From assembly GCF_016907015.1 (NCBI RefSeq), contig NZ_JAFBBE010000025.1, forward strand, positions 1 to 48,184: 48,184 bases of DNA, in the 5' to 3' direction. The notes under the pieces are model-generated. The model saw only the letters and a list, made by a program, of their open reading frames with translations. It did not search any database and was not told the origin of the DNA. Of this stretch, positions 38,200-47,953 are shown in pieces. The translations under genes and the position numbers were made by a program. The stretch's first letter is position 1. Each line of letters opens with the position of its first letter. The DNA comes from Oceanisphaera litoralis (lineage in GTDB: Bacteria > Pseudomonadota > Gammaproteobacteria > Enterobacterales > Aeromonadaceae).

Positions 38200-38225
38200 A
38201 AGGCGAACCCGAGGGTTCGCCTTTT
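38200..38225 (+). terminator. Rho-independent terminator, convergent genes
   Basis: The stem AAGGCGAACC/GGTTCGCCTT (38200-38209 with 38214-38223) is bordered by an A run on the left and TTTTG on the right. It can serve the hydrolase (rightward) and the autotransporter (leftward). Confidence 0.85.
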
Positions 38226-38258
38226 GTTTGCTCCGGATATTACCGGTTATGCTGGCGC

Positions 38259-41132
38259 TTAGAAGTCCCAGCGGAACTTCAGGGCACCGGCGTTGGCATC
38301 GAAGCCGTCACCGTTCCAGTTGTAGTTGTATTCGGCGCTGACGGTCAAGTTTTCACCGCTCATGATGTCCAGACCCACGCCTGCCACATAACGGTTTTTC
38401 TCGGGGTCGCGGCCGGTAACGGTAAAGGTCTCGGCCGGTGCAGCCGCGAAGGCGACTGTGCTGGCCTGAGCCTCGGCTTCAAAGTCGTGGAAGGCGCCCA
38501 GCGTCAGACTGGGAGTAACCATCATGCTGTTAATCTGATAGTCCTTGCTCAGCTCTGTGCTCAGACCCAGTTCCAGACGGTTGAAGTCCTGCTTGCCGAT
38601 GCTGAGCGCGGCAGGTGAACCGGTTTCGGTATAGCCGTCTACCGACAGGCGGGACGCTTCCAGCGACAGGCTGGGTACGAAGCGGGTGGCCTGGCCCAGT
38701 TCGAACTGATAGCCGGCACCTACGCGGGCACCAACGAGATTGCTGTCGTAATTGGCGCGAGCACCGATATTACGCTGGCTATCGTTGTCACCCCAGGCGT
38801 AGTAAGCCTGACCATCGATCAGTACCTGTCCCAGAGACTGAGCCGCGTAGGCGGTGGCCATATGGTAGTCGGAGTCGATGCTGCTGTTGGCGGTATCACT
38901 CTCGGAGTTGATGAAGCTGTAGGCGGCACCCAGTACCAGGCCGCTGTTCAGCTCGGTGTCGGCACCCAGCACGAAGCCATGGCTGTCTGTCTTGTAGCCG
39001 TCACCGTGACGGTTGTCCTGCTCGCCGTCTGAAGCCAACGCCTGAATCCAGAGGCCGCTGTTGGCGAAGGCATCGCCTGAGGCCAAACCACGAGCCCGCA
39101 CCGATATCTGAGCGCCGGACTGGCTGCTGGCGTTCATGGCACCGGCCACGCTGGCACCGGAAACGTCAGGCAGCAGCTGAGCTGCGGCTGCGAGAATACC
39201 TTCACGACTTTCCATTTCATCGACCAGCTTTAGTATTTTTTCTACTGCTGGTGAGCTATTTGGTAGTTTACGAAGCTCATCAAAAGCTTTACCTATAATT
39301 CTAATATTCTTTATTTGCTCATTGCTTAAGTCACTTACGACTATAGAGCTACCGGTATTGACCTCGGTATTGACCTCGGTATTGGCCTCGGTATTGCCAC
39401 CGTTATTGGCCTCGGTATTGCCACCGTTATTGGCCTCGGTATTGCCACCGTTATTGGCCTCGGTATTGCCACCGGTATTGGCCTCGGTATCGCCCTCGGT
39501 ATTGCTACCTGTGTTTCCACTAATACTATCTTCAATAGCGTCTTCATAAGAAGTACGGTCGAAAACCAGCACTAGGTTGCCGGCGTCATTACGTTCAGTA
39601 CTGGCGACAGTAACTAAGCCTGATTTAACTGAATAGTTGACACCTGTATCGCTGACTTTGCCTTTCAAAAGTTCAACTCTGTCACCATTCTGCACATAGA
39701 GATCGCCCTTGCTCAGATCGATCAGCACCTTGCTGCCTTCGGCCAGGTCGATATTGTTGGCGGACAGGCTGGTTTCTTTATGCAGGCCCATGGCCAGGGT
39801 GGAACCTTCAGTCTGCATATAATCGCCGGCGATGGACTGGTTTCCTTCCACATAGAAGGTACCGCCATGGTTTTCTACATTGCCGTTGATTTTACCGCCA
39901 GTGTAGTTGGTACGAGTAATTTTGTTCATGCGCAGGGCAGTGGTGCCGTTCAGTTCACCGGCCAGCTGGTTGATGGTGATATTGCCGGTCACATCGTCTG
40001 CGATATTGATACCGTAATGACCACCAGCAATAATACCGCTGTTGTCAATATTGCCATTAAATACGGTACCGTCTTTCAGCTGAATGGCGGCGTTGCCTTG
40101 GGCATCGAATGGGGTGACGCCGTTTAGTTTGCTGTCGAGTAGTGTGTCAAACTGCTCATCGGTGTTGTTACCGGTGGTTTCGTCATACCAGACTATGCCT
40201 TCGGCAACGATGATACCTTCGTTCTTGATGCCACCGTTGACCCGACTGTTGTTGAAGGCAATAGCGACATCCTTGCCAAGAATGATGGGTTGTGAGCCTA
40301 TTGGCTGATTTTCCCCCGAATGTTCGTTGACGATGTAGCCATCAAGGGTGCTGTTGTTCAGTTCTATGGCGGCCCGGCCACCGACAATTTTGGCCGCATC
40401 CTGGCGTGACACGTTTTGAATACCACCGTTCAGGATGCTGTCGGTCAGGCTGATACCAGCGCCTTTGGTAGCGACAATGAAACCACCTTTCATGGTGTTT
40501 TCTGCTTCGTTGCCCCAGTCTTCGTTGATAATGAGGCCATTGATAGTGCTGTTGTTGCTGATATCGATCGCATTGCCAAGACCCATGGCAACAATTTCAC
40601 CACCGTTGTTGGTGATCAGCTCTTTATGACTCACCAGATTTTCCGGAATGGGTTCATCACCTTCAGCAATATCAAAATCTATGCCGGTCAGGTTGCTGTT
40701 GCTGATGGCAATGGCAGCAGCGCTGCCGTTATGCTCAATATGAGCACCATTGGTTTCGATCAAGGTTTGTGCAGAAGTAACGTTATCAATAACAAAGGTG
40801 CTCTCACTGCCGGTGCTGAGAAACTCTTCCTTGTTGGGATCAATATTCTGCAGATCCATGTCCAGTGCATTCAGCTCGCCATCACGGATTTCTAGCAGGG
40901 ACTCACCATCACCCAAATAAACGGAAGAAGTGCCGGAAGGGGCTTTTTCAAAGACTTTACTGATGGGGGATTCTTCCTCAACAAAGTTCCGGGCTTCAGT
41001 GGCAGCATTGGCACTGCCAACACTTACACTGCCATCAATGTAGATGGAGCCACTGTTGTTTATTTGCGCCTGTGCTGAAAAGCTGATAGCCACGGCGACG
41101 GCCATGGCCAGTTGTGATTTTTTAAACGTCAT
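38259..41132 (-). CDS. Type V autotransporter with octapeptide repeat region
   Basis: This 957-residue secreted protein has a signal peptide (MTFKKSQLAMAVAVAISFSAQA). The passenger (about 23-535) is rich in N, G, T and I with repeated IxxNG/GGIxNxG strands, typical of a beta-helix. An NTEANNGG-type linker repeat spans about 538-592. A short helical region (EKILKLVDEMESREGILAAAAQLLPDVSG) leads into a C-terminal beta-barrel (about 690-957). The barrel ends in KFRWDF, with the final Phe expected by BAM. No protease triad is recognised in the passenger. It is likely surface-exposed, with adhesion or aggregation as an inference. It stands alone, leftward, between a convergent terminator and bamD. 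Confidence 0.9.
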   Translation of the reverse strand: MTFKKSQLAMAVAVAISFSAQAQINNSGSIYIDGSVSVGSANAATEARNFVEEESPISKVFEKAPSGTSSVYLGDGESLLEIRDGELNALDMDLQNIDPNKEEFLSTGSESTFVIDNVTSAQTLIETNGAHIEHNGSAAAIAISNSNLTGIDFDIAEGDEPIPENLVSHKELITNNGGEIVAMGLGNAIDISNNSTINGLIINEDWGNEAENTMKGGFIVATKGAGISLTDSILNGGIQNVSRQDAAKIVGGRAAIELNNSTLDGYIVNEHSGENQPIGSQPIILGKDVAIAFNNSRVNGGIKNEGIIVAEGIVWYDETTGNNTDEQFDTLLDSKLNGVTPFDAQGNAAIQLKDGTVFNGNIDNSGIIAGGHYGINIADDVTGNITINQLAGELNGTTALRMNKITRTNYTGGKINGNVENHGGTFYVEGNQSIAGDYMQTEGSTLAMGLHKETSLSANNIDLAEGSKVLIDLSKGDLYVQNGDRVELLKGKVSDTGVNYSVKSGLVTVASTERNDAGNLVLVFDRTSYEDAIEDSISGNTGSNTEGDTEANTGGNTEANNGGNTEANNGGNTEANNGGNTEANTEVNTEVNTGSSIVVSDLSNEQIKNIRIIGKAFDELRKLPNSSPAVEKILKLVDEMESREGILAAAAQLLPDVSGASVAGAMNASSQSGAQISVRARGLASGDAFANSGLWIQALASDGEQDNRHGDGYKTDSHGFVLGADTELNSGLVLGAAYSFINSESDTANSSIDSDYHMATAYAAQSLGQVLIDGQAYYAWGDNDSQRNIGARANYDSNLVGARVGAGYQFELGQATRFVPSLSLEASRLSVDGYTETGSPAALSIGKQDFNRLELGLSTELSKDYQINSMMVTPSLTLGAFHDFEAEAQASTVAFAAAPAETFTVTGRDPEKNRYVAGVGLDIMSGENLTVSAEYNYNWNGDGFDANAGALKFRWDF
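39356..39515 (-). repeat. In-frame 24-bp tandem repeats in the autotransporter linker
   Basis: The 24-bp unit TATTGCCACCGTTATTGGCC plus TCGG (plus strand) is repeated about three to four times and flanked by 6- to 18-bp partial units such as TATTGACCTCGG. On the coding strand it encodes GGNTEANN octapeptides. As the unit is a multiple of three, copy-number change would alter length without frameshift. Confidence 0.88.
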
Positions 41133-41361
41133 TGAATTATATCCCTGTTATTGATTTTTATTCGATGCTTATCGATGTTCTTCGTTTGCCTGTTGATGGC
41201 GATAGCGCTGTGGCTCAGGCGGAGCCATTTTAGTCTCAAGGCTCGAGTGGGTGCAATCATTTTGATAGGAGTGCAATGCATTTTGTATCCTGAACTGGCG
41301 AGAGTTGACGCAGCGTGAAAATGCCACCGGAGAGAAAGGCACTAAAATAACGAAACCGAGA

Positions 41362-41395
41362 CACAAAAAAGCCCGCATACGCGGGCTTTTTTGTG
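41362..41395 (-). terminator. Rho-independent terminator after bamD
   Basis: GCCCGC/GCGGGC (41371-41376 with 41381-41386) is extended by perfect CACAAAAAA/TTTTTTGTG flanks. The whole 34 bp is a near-perfect palindrome, 14 bp past the bamD stop on the minus strand. The rest of the gap 41133-41361, upstream of the autotransporter start, shows no gene. Confidence 0.9.
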
Positions 41396-41409
41396 CGGCT
41401 GGCTGGTGG

Positions 41410-42156
41410 TTAACCGGCGGGGAAGTTGGCTTTCAATACGGCCTTGGCGTTGTTGGCCATGTCGGTCAGCCCCAGAGTGCTGTAGGCCTGGGTCATGATC
41501 TGCAGTGCCGGTTGCAGGGTGTCGGTGTCCGGATAGGACTGCACCACGAACTTGGCGCGGTTGGCGGCGGCCAGCCAGGCGCCCCGCTTCATGTAGAACC
41601 GGGCCACGGACAGGTCGTACTTGGCCAGCCGGTTTTTCAGGGCAATCATACGGGCCCGGGCATCGGCGGCGTACACGCTGTTCGGGTACTGGCGCAGCAG
41701 CTGACGGAAATCGGCAAAGGCCTGGCGGGCATAGGCCGGATCCCGGTCGGCCCGGTCGATGTTGAGCAGCTCCTGAAAAAAGTTGTGGTCGGTGGCCATG
41801 TTGGTCAGGCCCCGCATGTACTGGGCGTAATCGACGCTGGGGTGGTTGGGGTTCAGGCGAATGAAGCGATCTATGTTGGCCAGGGCCCGGGCGGTGTCAT
41901 CCTGCTTGTAGTAGGCATAGATAAGGTCAAGCTGTACCTGATTGGAGTAGGCACCAAACGGATAACGGGAATCCATGGCTTCCAGCAACTCGGCGGCACG
42001 GATAAAGTTGCCGGCCTGCAAGCGTTCCTGTGCATCCTGATAGAGCACTTCGGGTGGCTCGTCCGGCACCAGGTCTTTCTGGGTGCTGGCACAGCCGGTG
42101 GCGGTCAGCGCCAGGGCGAGAGTCAAAGTGAGCCATACGCTTCGTTGTTTAGCCAT
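41410..42156 (-). CDS. bamD: Outer membrane protein assembly factor BamD
   Basis: BamD is the essential lipoprotein of the BAM complex that folds beta-barrel proteins, including autotransporters, into the outer membrane. The 248-residue protein starts MAKQRSVWLTLTLALALTATGC, with lipobox cysteine C22. It has five TPR-like repeats, visible in PPEVLYQDAQERLQAGNF, YPFGAYSNQVQLDLIYAYYK and YPNSVYAADARARM. The frame is open to 42189, but ATG at 42156 gives the signal peptide and family length (245 in E. coli). It is divergent from rluD, a conserved arrangement. Confidence 0.95.
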   Translation of the reverse strand: MAKQRSVWLTLTLALALTATGCASTQKDLVPDEPPEVLYQDAQERLQAGNFIRAAELLEAMDSRYPFGAYSNQVQLDLIYAYYKQDDTARALANIDRFIRLNPNHPSVDYAQYMRGLTNMATDHNFFQELLNIDRADRDPAYARQAFADFRQLLRQYPNSVYAADARARMIALKNRLAKYDLSVARFYMKRGAWLAAANRAKFVVQSYPDTDTLQPALQIMTQAYSTLGLTDMANNAKAVLKANFPAG

Positions 42157-42269
42157 GTAAAGAGTCCATTTTTGCGATTCGGGAACCAAGTAAGCGGAAA
42201 CTGATTAAGCTCAGCGTCAAGAACCGCTAGAATACCCAATTAAACATCATTTGGTAACCAGTGGTCTCT

Positions 42270-43250
42270 ATGAGCCAGCAAATCGAACTAAACGGCGTTG
42301 TTGCCGATCATCAATACGGTCAGCGTTTGGATCAGACGTTGGCAGACATGTTCCCCGATTATTCCCGTACCCGCATCAAAACCTGGATTCAGCAGGATCA
42401 GGTGCGGCTGGATGGTCAGGTAGCCAACAAGCCACGGGAAAAAGTCCTGTCGGGACAACAGGTGGTGATTCACGCCGAGCTGGAAGACGATGTGCGCTTC
42501 GAGCCCGAAGACATAGAGCTGAACATCGTCTACGAAGATGATGACATCATGGTGATCAACAAGCCGGCCGGCCTGGTGGTCCATCCGGGCGCGGGCACAC
42601 CGGGCGGCACCCTGCTCAATGCCCTGCTGCACTATTGCCCGAGCATCGCCGAAGTACCTCGTGCCGGCATAGTGCATCGGCTCGACAAAGACACGACCGG
42701 CCTCATGGTGGTCGCCAAGACGATACCGGCGCAAACGCATCTGGTCACCGCGCTGCAGGGACGGGAAATCACCCGTGAATATGAGGCGGTTGCCATCGGT
42801 CACATGACGGCCGGCGGCACAGTGGAGGCCAATATCGGTCGTCACCCCACCCAGCGCATTCAGATGGCGGTAGTGCCGTCCGGCAAGCCGGCGGTCACCC
42901 ACTACAGAGTGATGGAAAAATTTCGTGCCCATACCCGGCTGCGCCTGCGGCTGGAGAGTGGCCGGACCCACCAGATCCGGGTACACATGGCGCACCTCAA
43001 GCACCCGCTGGTGGGGGATCCCGTCTACGGCGGTCGCCTCAAGCCACCGCGCAGCGCCAATCCCGAGTTGCTGGCGTTTTTGCGCAACTTCAAGCGGCAG
43101 GCCCTGCATGCGGTCATGCTGCGGCTGGAGCACCCGATCAGCGGTGAAATGATGGAATGGCATGCGCCCATTCCCGATGACTTTGTGGCCTTGATCGAGG
43201 TGTTGCGCGCCGACACCAAGGATCATCCGGACGATCTGGTATGGATCTGA
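42270..43250 (+). CDS. rluD: 23S rRNA pseudouridine(1911/1915/1917) synthase RluD
   Basis: RluD makes three pseudouridines in helix 69 of 23S rRNA. The 326-residue protein is the same length as E. coli RluD, with an N-terminal S4 domain (QRLDQTLADMFPDYSRTRIKTWI) and the catalytic aspartate D139 in HRLDKDTTGLMVVAK. RTHQIRVHMAHLKHPLVGDPVYGG is the second core motif. The frame opens at a GTG at 42261; ATG 42270 gives the family start. Its last 10 bp overlap pgeF, as in E. coli rluD-yfiH. Confidence 0.96.
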   Translation: MSQQIELNGVVADHQYGQRLDQTLADMFPDYSRTRIKTWIQQDQVRLDGQVANKPREKVLSGQQVVIHAELEDDVRFEPEDIELNIVYEDDDIMVINKPAGLVVHPGAGTPGGTLLNALLHYCPSIAEVPRAGIVHRLDKDTTGLMVVAKTIPAQTHLVTALQGREITREYEAVAIGHMTAGGTVEANIGRHPTQRIQMAVVPSGKPAVTHYRVMEKFRAHTRLRLRLESGRTHQIRVHMAHLKHPLVGDPVYGGRLKPPRSANPELLAFLRNFKRQALHAVMLRLEHPISGEMMEWHAPIPDDFVALIEVLRADTKDHPDDLVWI

Positions 43251-43978
43251 TCCTGCCCGACTGGCCGGCGCCGGCCAGGGTGTGTGCCGCTCAAAGCACT
43301 CGAACGGGTGGGGTTAGCCCGGCCCCGTTCAACAGCCTGAACCTGGGCGCCCATGTGGGTGACCAGCCCCGATGGGTGCAGGCCAACCGGGAGCGGCTGG
43401 CTGCCTGTCTCAACCTGCCGAACGAGCCGGTGTGGCTGGAACAGGTGCACGGCACCCGGGTACTGACCCTGCCCGATAACACCAACAAGCTCACCGCCGA
43501 TGCGGTGGTAAGCCGTACTCCGGGTCAGGTGTGTACCGTGATGACCGCCGACTGCCTGCCGGTGCTGTTCTGCGACCAGGCCGGTACCGTGGTGGCGGCG
43601 GCGCACGCGGGCTGGCGCGGACTGGCGTCCGGCGTGCTGGAAGCGACCCTGCAGGCCATGGCGGTGGATCCGACCGAGGTACTGGCCTGGATGGGGCCGG
43701 CTATCGGCCCGACGGCCTTCGAGGTGGGCAGTGAGGTGAGAGACGCCTTTGTCGGTCATTCTCCCCTGGCGGCGGATGCCTTCGTGGCTCATGGCGACAA
43801 GAATGACGACAAGTGGCTGGCCAACCTCTATCACCTGGCCCGGTTGCGGCTGGCGGCGGCGGGGGTTACGCACATCTATGGCGGTGAACACTGCACCTAT
43901 ACCGACGCACAGCAGTTTTTCTCTTATCGACGCGATAAGGAAACCGGCCGCATGGCGACTCTGATCTGGCTGGATTAG
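43241..43978 (+). CDS. pgeF: Peptidoglycan editing factor PgeF / purine nucleoside phosphorylase (YfiH family)
   Basis: This 245-residue multicopper-oxidase-like fold protein of the YfiH/LACC1 family has been described as editing peptidoglycan precursors that carry L-Ser in place of L-Ala, and as a purine nucleoside enzyme. The metal-binding His-Cys-His set lies in LEQVHGTRV, MTADCLPVLFCD and AAHAGWRGLASG, and YTDAQQFFSYRRDKETGRMA forms the C-terminal block. The ATG overlaps the rluD stop, so translation is coupled. clpB follows after a 109-bp region with a heat-shock promoter. Confidence 0.93.
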   Translation: MDLILPDWPAPARVCAAQSTRTGGVSPAPFNSLNLGAHVGDQPRWVQANRERLAACLNLPNEPVWLEQVHGTRVLTLPDNTNKLTADAVVSRTPGQVCTVMTADCLPVLFCDQAGTVVAAAHAGWRGLASGVLEATLQAMAVDPTEVLAWMGPAIGPTAFEVGSEVRDAFVGHSPLAADAFVAHGDKNDDKWLANLYHLARLRLAAAGVTHIYGGEHCTYTDAQQFFSYRRDKETGRMATLIWLD

Positions 43979-43997
43979 CCAAAACATGCGCTGCCTG

Positions 43998-44025
43998 GTT
44001 GAAATCCAACCATAAAACCCCATCT
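43998..44025 (+). promoter_or_regulatory. Sigma-32 heat-shock promoter of clpB
   Basis: A -35 GTTGAAA (43998-44004) and -10 CCCCATCT (44018-44025) are separated by 13 bp. They match the known sigma-32 pattern CTTGAAA-N(11-16)-CCCCATNT, with the -10 perfect. The site lies 62 bp before the clpB start. Confidence 0.88.
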
Positions 44026-44087
44026 TTAGTATCAGTAATCAATCTTGTGTTCCCGCCCGGTGGCGGGGGTATTCGAGGAGAGTCCTG

Positions 44088-46661
44088 ATGCGTTCAGATC
44101 GTCTTACCAGTAAATTTCAGCTCGCCCTGCAAGATGCCCAGTCGATGGCGTTGGGGCGTGATCATGCCTATATAGAACCGGCTCACCTGCTGGTGGCCAT
44201 GCTCAATCAGGAAGGTGGCACCCTGCGTCCCTTGCTGACCATCGCCGGTGTCGACAGCAATGCGCTGCGGCTGGAGCTGGATAAATCACTGGATCGGCTG
44301 CCCAAGGTCAGCGGGGGCGACATGGATGTGCAGGTGTCGCCGGTGCTGGCGCGCTTGCTCAACCAGTGCGACAAGCTGGCGCAGCAGCGCAAGGATGCCT
44401 ATATCTCCTCCGAGCTGTTTTTGCTGGCGGCGCTGGACGACAAGGGCGAGCTGGGCGAGGCGCTCAAACGGCTGGGCCTGACCAAAGACAAGATGACCAG
44501 GGCCATAGAGCAGGTACGCGGCGGCCAGAAGGTGGACGACCCCAACGCCGAGGAAAACCGTCAGGCGCTGGAAAAATACACCATAGATCTGACCGAGCGG
44601 GCCGAGCAGGGCAAGCTGGATCCGGTGATCGGCCGGGACGATGAAATTCGCCGTACCATTCAGGTGCTGCAACGGCGCACCAAGAACAATCCGGTGCTGA
44701 TTGGCGAACCCGGTGTCGGTAAAACCGCCATCGCCGAAGGCCTGGCGCAGCGGATCATCAACGGCGAGGTACCGGAAGGGCTCAAGAGCAAGCGGGTGTT
44801 GTCACTCGACATGGGGGCGCTTATTGCCGGTGCCAAGTATCGCGGCGAATTCGAAGAACGACTCAAGGCGTTGCTTAACGAGCTGGCCAAGGAAGAGGGG
44901 CAGGTGATCCTCTTTATCGACGAGCTGCACACCATGGTCGGTGCCGGCAAGGCCGACGGCGCCATGGATGCGGGCAACATGCTCAAGCCCGCGCTGGCGC
45001 GGGGCGAGCTGCACTGCGTGGGCGCCACCACCCTCGATGAATATCGTCAGTACGTGGAAAAAGATGCCGCCCTCGAACGTCGTTTTCAGAAGGTATTGAT
45101 CAACGAGCCGACGGTGGAGGACACCATCGCCATTCTGCGTGGCCTCAAAGAACGCTACGAGCTGCATCACCATGTGCAGATCACCGATCCGGCCATAGTG
45201 GCGGCGGCGGTGTTGTCGCATCGTTATATTGCCGACCGCCAGTTGCCGGACAAGGCCATCGATCTGATCGATGAGGCGGCGTCCAGCATTCGGTTGCAGA
45301 TCGACTCCAAGCCGGAGCCGTTGGACAAACTGGAGCGGCGTATCATTCAGCTCAAGCTGGAAGAGCAGGCACTGTTGAAAGAAGACGACGAGGGCAGCCG
45401 CAAGCGGCTGCAGCTGATTCGTGATGAACTGACCGAGAAAGAGGCTGAGTACGCCGAGCTGGAAGAAGTCTGGATCTCGGAAAAAGCCGCCATGGCCGGA
45501 ACCCAGCATATCAAGGCCGAGCTGGAGCAGGTGCGCCGGGATCTGGACGTGGCGCGACGGGCCGGCGATCTGGGGCGTATGTCCGAGCTGCAGTACGGTC
45601 GCATTCCCGAGCTGGAAAAACAGCTGGATCTGGCGGCACAGGCCGACATGCAGGAACAGCATCTGCTGAAAAACCGGGTGACCGATGAAGAGATTGCCGA
45701 TGTGCTGTCGCGCTGGACCGGTATTCCCGTCGCCAAGATGCTGGAAGGGGAAAAAGACAAGCTGCTGCGCATGGAAGACAGCCTGCACGAGCAGGTGATA
45801 GGCCAGAACGAGGCGGTCGAGGCGGTGTCCAACGCTATTCGCCGCAGCCGAGCCGGTCTGTCCGATCCCAACCGGCCGGTGGGCTCTTTCCTGTTCATGG
45901 GTCCGACCGGTGTGGGTAAAACCGAGCTGTGCAAGGCGCTGGCCGATTTTCTGTTCGACAGTCGTGATGCCATGGTGCGCATCGATATGTCGGAGTTTAT
46001 GGAGAAACACTCGGTCTCCCGCCTGGTGGGCGCACCCCCGGGTTATGTAGGCTATGAAGAGGGCGGTTACCTGACCGAGGCGGTACGACGCAAACCCTAT
46101 TCGGTGATCCTGCTGGATGAAGTGGAAAAGGCGCACCCGGACGTATTCAACATACTGCTGCAGGTGCTGGATGACGGTCGCCTGACCGACGGTCAGGGGC
46201 GCACCGTGGATTTCCGCAATACGGTGGTGATCATGACCTCGAATATCGGTTCGGATCTGATCCAGGAGCACAGTACCGACAAGGATTATGATGAAATGAA
46301 GGAAATGCTGCTGGGCGTGCTGAGCCATCAGTTCAGGCCCGAGTTCATCAACCGTATCGACGATATAGTGGTGTTCCACCCGCTGGCAGCAGAGCAGATC
46401 AAGTCCATTGCCCGTATTCAGCTGCAGAGCCTGGTAGAGCGGCTCGAGGGCAAGGGTTTCGAGGTGACCATTACCGAGCGGTTGCTGGAAAAGCTGGCCC
46501 ATGCGGGCTTCGATCCGCTGTTTGGCGCCCGTCCGCTGAAGCGGGCGATACAGCAGAAAGTGGAAAATCCGCTGGCGCAGGCCATGCTCTCCGGGCGGGT
46601 GCTTCCCGGTAAACCGCTGGAGCTGGATGCCGACACCGACGGGCTGATACTGAATCAGTAA
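44088..46661 (+). CDS. clpB: ATP-dependent disaggregase ClpB
   Basis: ClpB is the Hsp100 disaggregase that works with DnaK to rescue aggregated proteins. The 857-residue length equals E. coli ClpB. It has an N-domain (about 1-145), AAA1 with Walker A GEPGVGKT at 206-213 and Walker [10 protein letters not shown], and the coiled-coil middle domain (about 400-520). AAA2 has Walker A GPTGVGKT at 605-612. The C-terminal sensor-2 region is [17 protein letters not shown] sigma-32 promoter precedes it. rluD-pgeF-clpB next to an rRNA operon is the E. coli order. Confidence 0.97.
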   Translation: MRSDRLTSKFQLALQDAQSMALGRDHAYIEPAHLLVAMLNQEGGTLRPLLTIAGVDSNALRLELDKSLDRLPKVSGGDMDVQVSPVLARLLNQCDKLAQQRKDAYISSELFLLAALDDKGELGEALKRLGLTKDKMTRAIEQVRGGQKVDDPNAEENRQALEKYTIDLTERAEQGKLDPVIGRDDEIRRTIQVLQRRTKNNPVLIGEPGVGKTAIAEGLAQRIINGEVPEGLKSKRVLSLDMGALIAGAKYRGEFEERLKALLNELAKEEGQVILFIDELHTMVGAGKADGAMDAGNMLKPALARGELHCVGATTLDEYRQYVEKDAALERRFQKVLINEPTVEDTIAILRGLKERYELHHHVQITDPAIVAAAVLSHRYIADRQLPDKAIDLIDEAASSIRLQIDSKPEPLDKLERRIIQLKLEEQALLKEDDEGSRKRLQLIRDELTEKEAEYAELEEVWISEKAAMAGTQHIKAELEQVRRDLDVARRAGDLGRMSELQYGRIPELEKQLDLAAQADMQEQHLLKNRVTDEEIADVLSRWTGIPVAKMLEGEKDKLLRMEDSLHEQVIGQNEAVEAVSNAIRRSRAGLSDPNRPVGSFLFMGPTGVGKTELCKALADFLFDSRDAMVRIDMSEFMEKHSVSRLVGAPPGYVGYEEGGYLTEAVRRKPYSVILLDEVEKAHPDVFNILLQVLDDGRLTDGQGRTVDFRNTVVIMTSNIGSDLIQEHSTDKDYDEMKEMLLGVLSHQFRPEFINRIDDIVVFHPLAAEQIKSIARIQLQSLVERLEGKGFEVTITERLLEKLAHAGFDPLFGARPLKRAIQQKVENPLAQAMLSGRVLPGKPLELDADTDGLILNQ

Positions 46662-46668
46662 TTCCAGC

Positions 46669-46742
46669 GGTAAGGAGTGAGGTGTAAGGAGTGAAGGGTG
46701 AGGGTTTTACACCTCACCCTTTTCGCCTCCCTCCTCACCGGT
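46669..46742. repeat. GTGAGGAGTGA palindromic repeat, copy C
   Basis: GGTAAGGAGTGAGGTGTAAG (from 46669) onwards and the facing TTACACCTCACCC...CTCCCTCCTCACC form a long imperfect hairpin between the convergent clpB and nnrS stops. It shares the GAGGAGTGA theme with 28852-28896 and 30983-31082, and may double as a transcription terminator. Confidence 0.7.
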
Positions 46743-47941
46743 TAACCAGGGCGGCCGTCGATTCTCGGTCGGGTCAATATCGGCCAGTACACCCAGCTGA
46801 AGAGGCCAAAGGCCGACATCCAGGCCAGGGCGCTGATGTGGTAAGCCGTAAGAGTCATGCCGGGGGCCAGCATGGGCAACAGGCTGCGCAACAGTGCCGC
46901 CAGAATCAACAAGGCAAAGGCGATAACGACGGAACGGCCAATTTTCAGTGGCCGGCCGGAGTGGCCGAGCGAGACCCGGGCAACCATGCCCAATATAACG
47001 GTGCCCAGGACCCCGGTGGTCAGCCAGTGACTGGCCAGAGAGACGCCGATCCCCCAGTTCAGCAGCGCCGCCGCCAGGGCCAGTAACCCCAGTGGGATAA
47101 AGAGATAGCCCAGATGCAGCACCCACAGCAGGGGGATATTCAGTGCCAGTTTGTTGTTCCAGCGAGCCAGGCGAACCAGATTGGCAAGCGCGGCGACCAG
47201 CAGGAGCAAAGCCAGTGCGCTATTAACGCCGTCGGTGCGCGGCAACAGCAGCCAGCCAGGTACCCCCAGCCAGAGTGAACCCAGGCTCAGTTTTTCCAGC
47301 CAGGGGAGCGGCACTGGCTTATCGGTGCCGGTAGCGCTGGCGGTAAAGAAGGGAATCACCCGGCCCCCCATCACGGCAATCAAACCGGTTAGTGCCAGCA
47401 CAGTCGTCATAAAGACGCGCTCGGACAACAACCAGTTACCACTGAAGGCGGCGTAGTAGCTGAGCGCGTTGAGCAGGGTGAACAAGACCAATAAAGGCAC
47501 GAAGAACAGATTACGCCATTGCTTCACTTGCAGCACGGGCCGAGCCAGCATGGCCGCCACCAGGGGCAGCCACAGCAAGTCAAGTGTGATCACCAGTGGA
47601 TTAAGCTCTCCTCGCAATGGCATCAAGAGGCGGGGGAGTAGCCAGAGCCCCGCGACCAATGCCAGTGGCCAGCCGCGCACCCCGGCAATACCGGTCCAGT
47701 TCTGCATGGCGGTGAGCACGAAGCCGGCGACGATGGCCAGGGCAAAGCCGAACAACATTTCATGGGCATGCCACCAGATGGGGTTGCGAACTCCCGGTAA
47801 TACCGCCATGCCCGACAGGCTGAGCAACCACAACAGCATGGCCAGGCAGGTAAAAAGCGCGCCACCCAGAAAGAAGACCCGGAAACCAAGCCGGAACAAG
47901 GGCCAGATTCTGCTCTCTTTTTCGGCATCGAGTATTTGCAT
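46742..47941 (-). CDS. nnrS: NnrS-family haem/copper membrane protein
   Basis: This 399-residue polytopic protein has about 12 hydrophobic segments. NnrS proteins bind haem and copper and protect against nitric oxide and nitrosative stress. Family features include the N-terminal PLFRLGFRVFFLGGALF, the histidines in NPIWWHAHEMLFGFALAIVAGFVLTA, GGRVIPFFTASA and the C-terminal GMVARVSLGHSGRPL. ATG 47941 is preceded by AAAGG on the minus strand and by a candidate NsrR operator overlapping the promoter. It is convergent with clpB. Confidence 0.93.
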   Translation of the reverse strand: MQILDAEKESRIWPLFRLGFRVFFLGGALFTCLAMLLWLLSLSGMAVLPGVRNPIWWHAHEMLFGFALAIVAGFVLTAMQNWTGIAGVRGWPLALVAGLWLLPRLLMPLRGELNPLVITLDLLWLPLVAAMLARPVLQVKQWRNLFFVPLLVLFTLLNALSYYAAFSGNWLLSERVFMTTVLALTGLIAVMGGRVIPFFTASATGTDKPVPLPWLEKLSLGSLWLGVPGWLLLPRTDGVNSALALLLLVAALANLVRLARWNNKLALNIPLLWVLHLGYLFIPLGLLALAAALLNWGIGVSLASHWLTTGVLGTVILGMVARVSLGHSGRPLKIGRSVVIAFALLILAALLRSLLPMLAPGMTLTAYHISALAWMSAFGLFSWVYWPILTRPRIDGRPG

Positions 47942-47953
47942 GATGGTTACCTT

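Noticed and set aside
39322-39549. 75-residue plus-strand ORF of LPPLLASVLP repeats
   Set aside because: Antisense reading of the autotransporter linker repeats.
44802-46502. 566-residue minus-strand frame opposite clpB
   Set aside because: Shadow frame; clpB on the plus strand is complete with all ATPase motifs.
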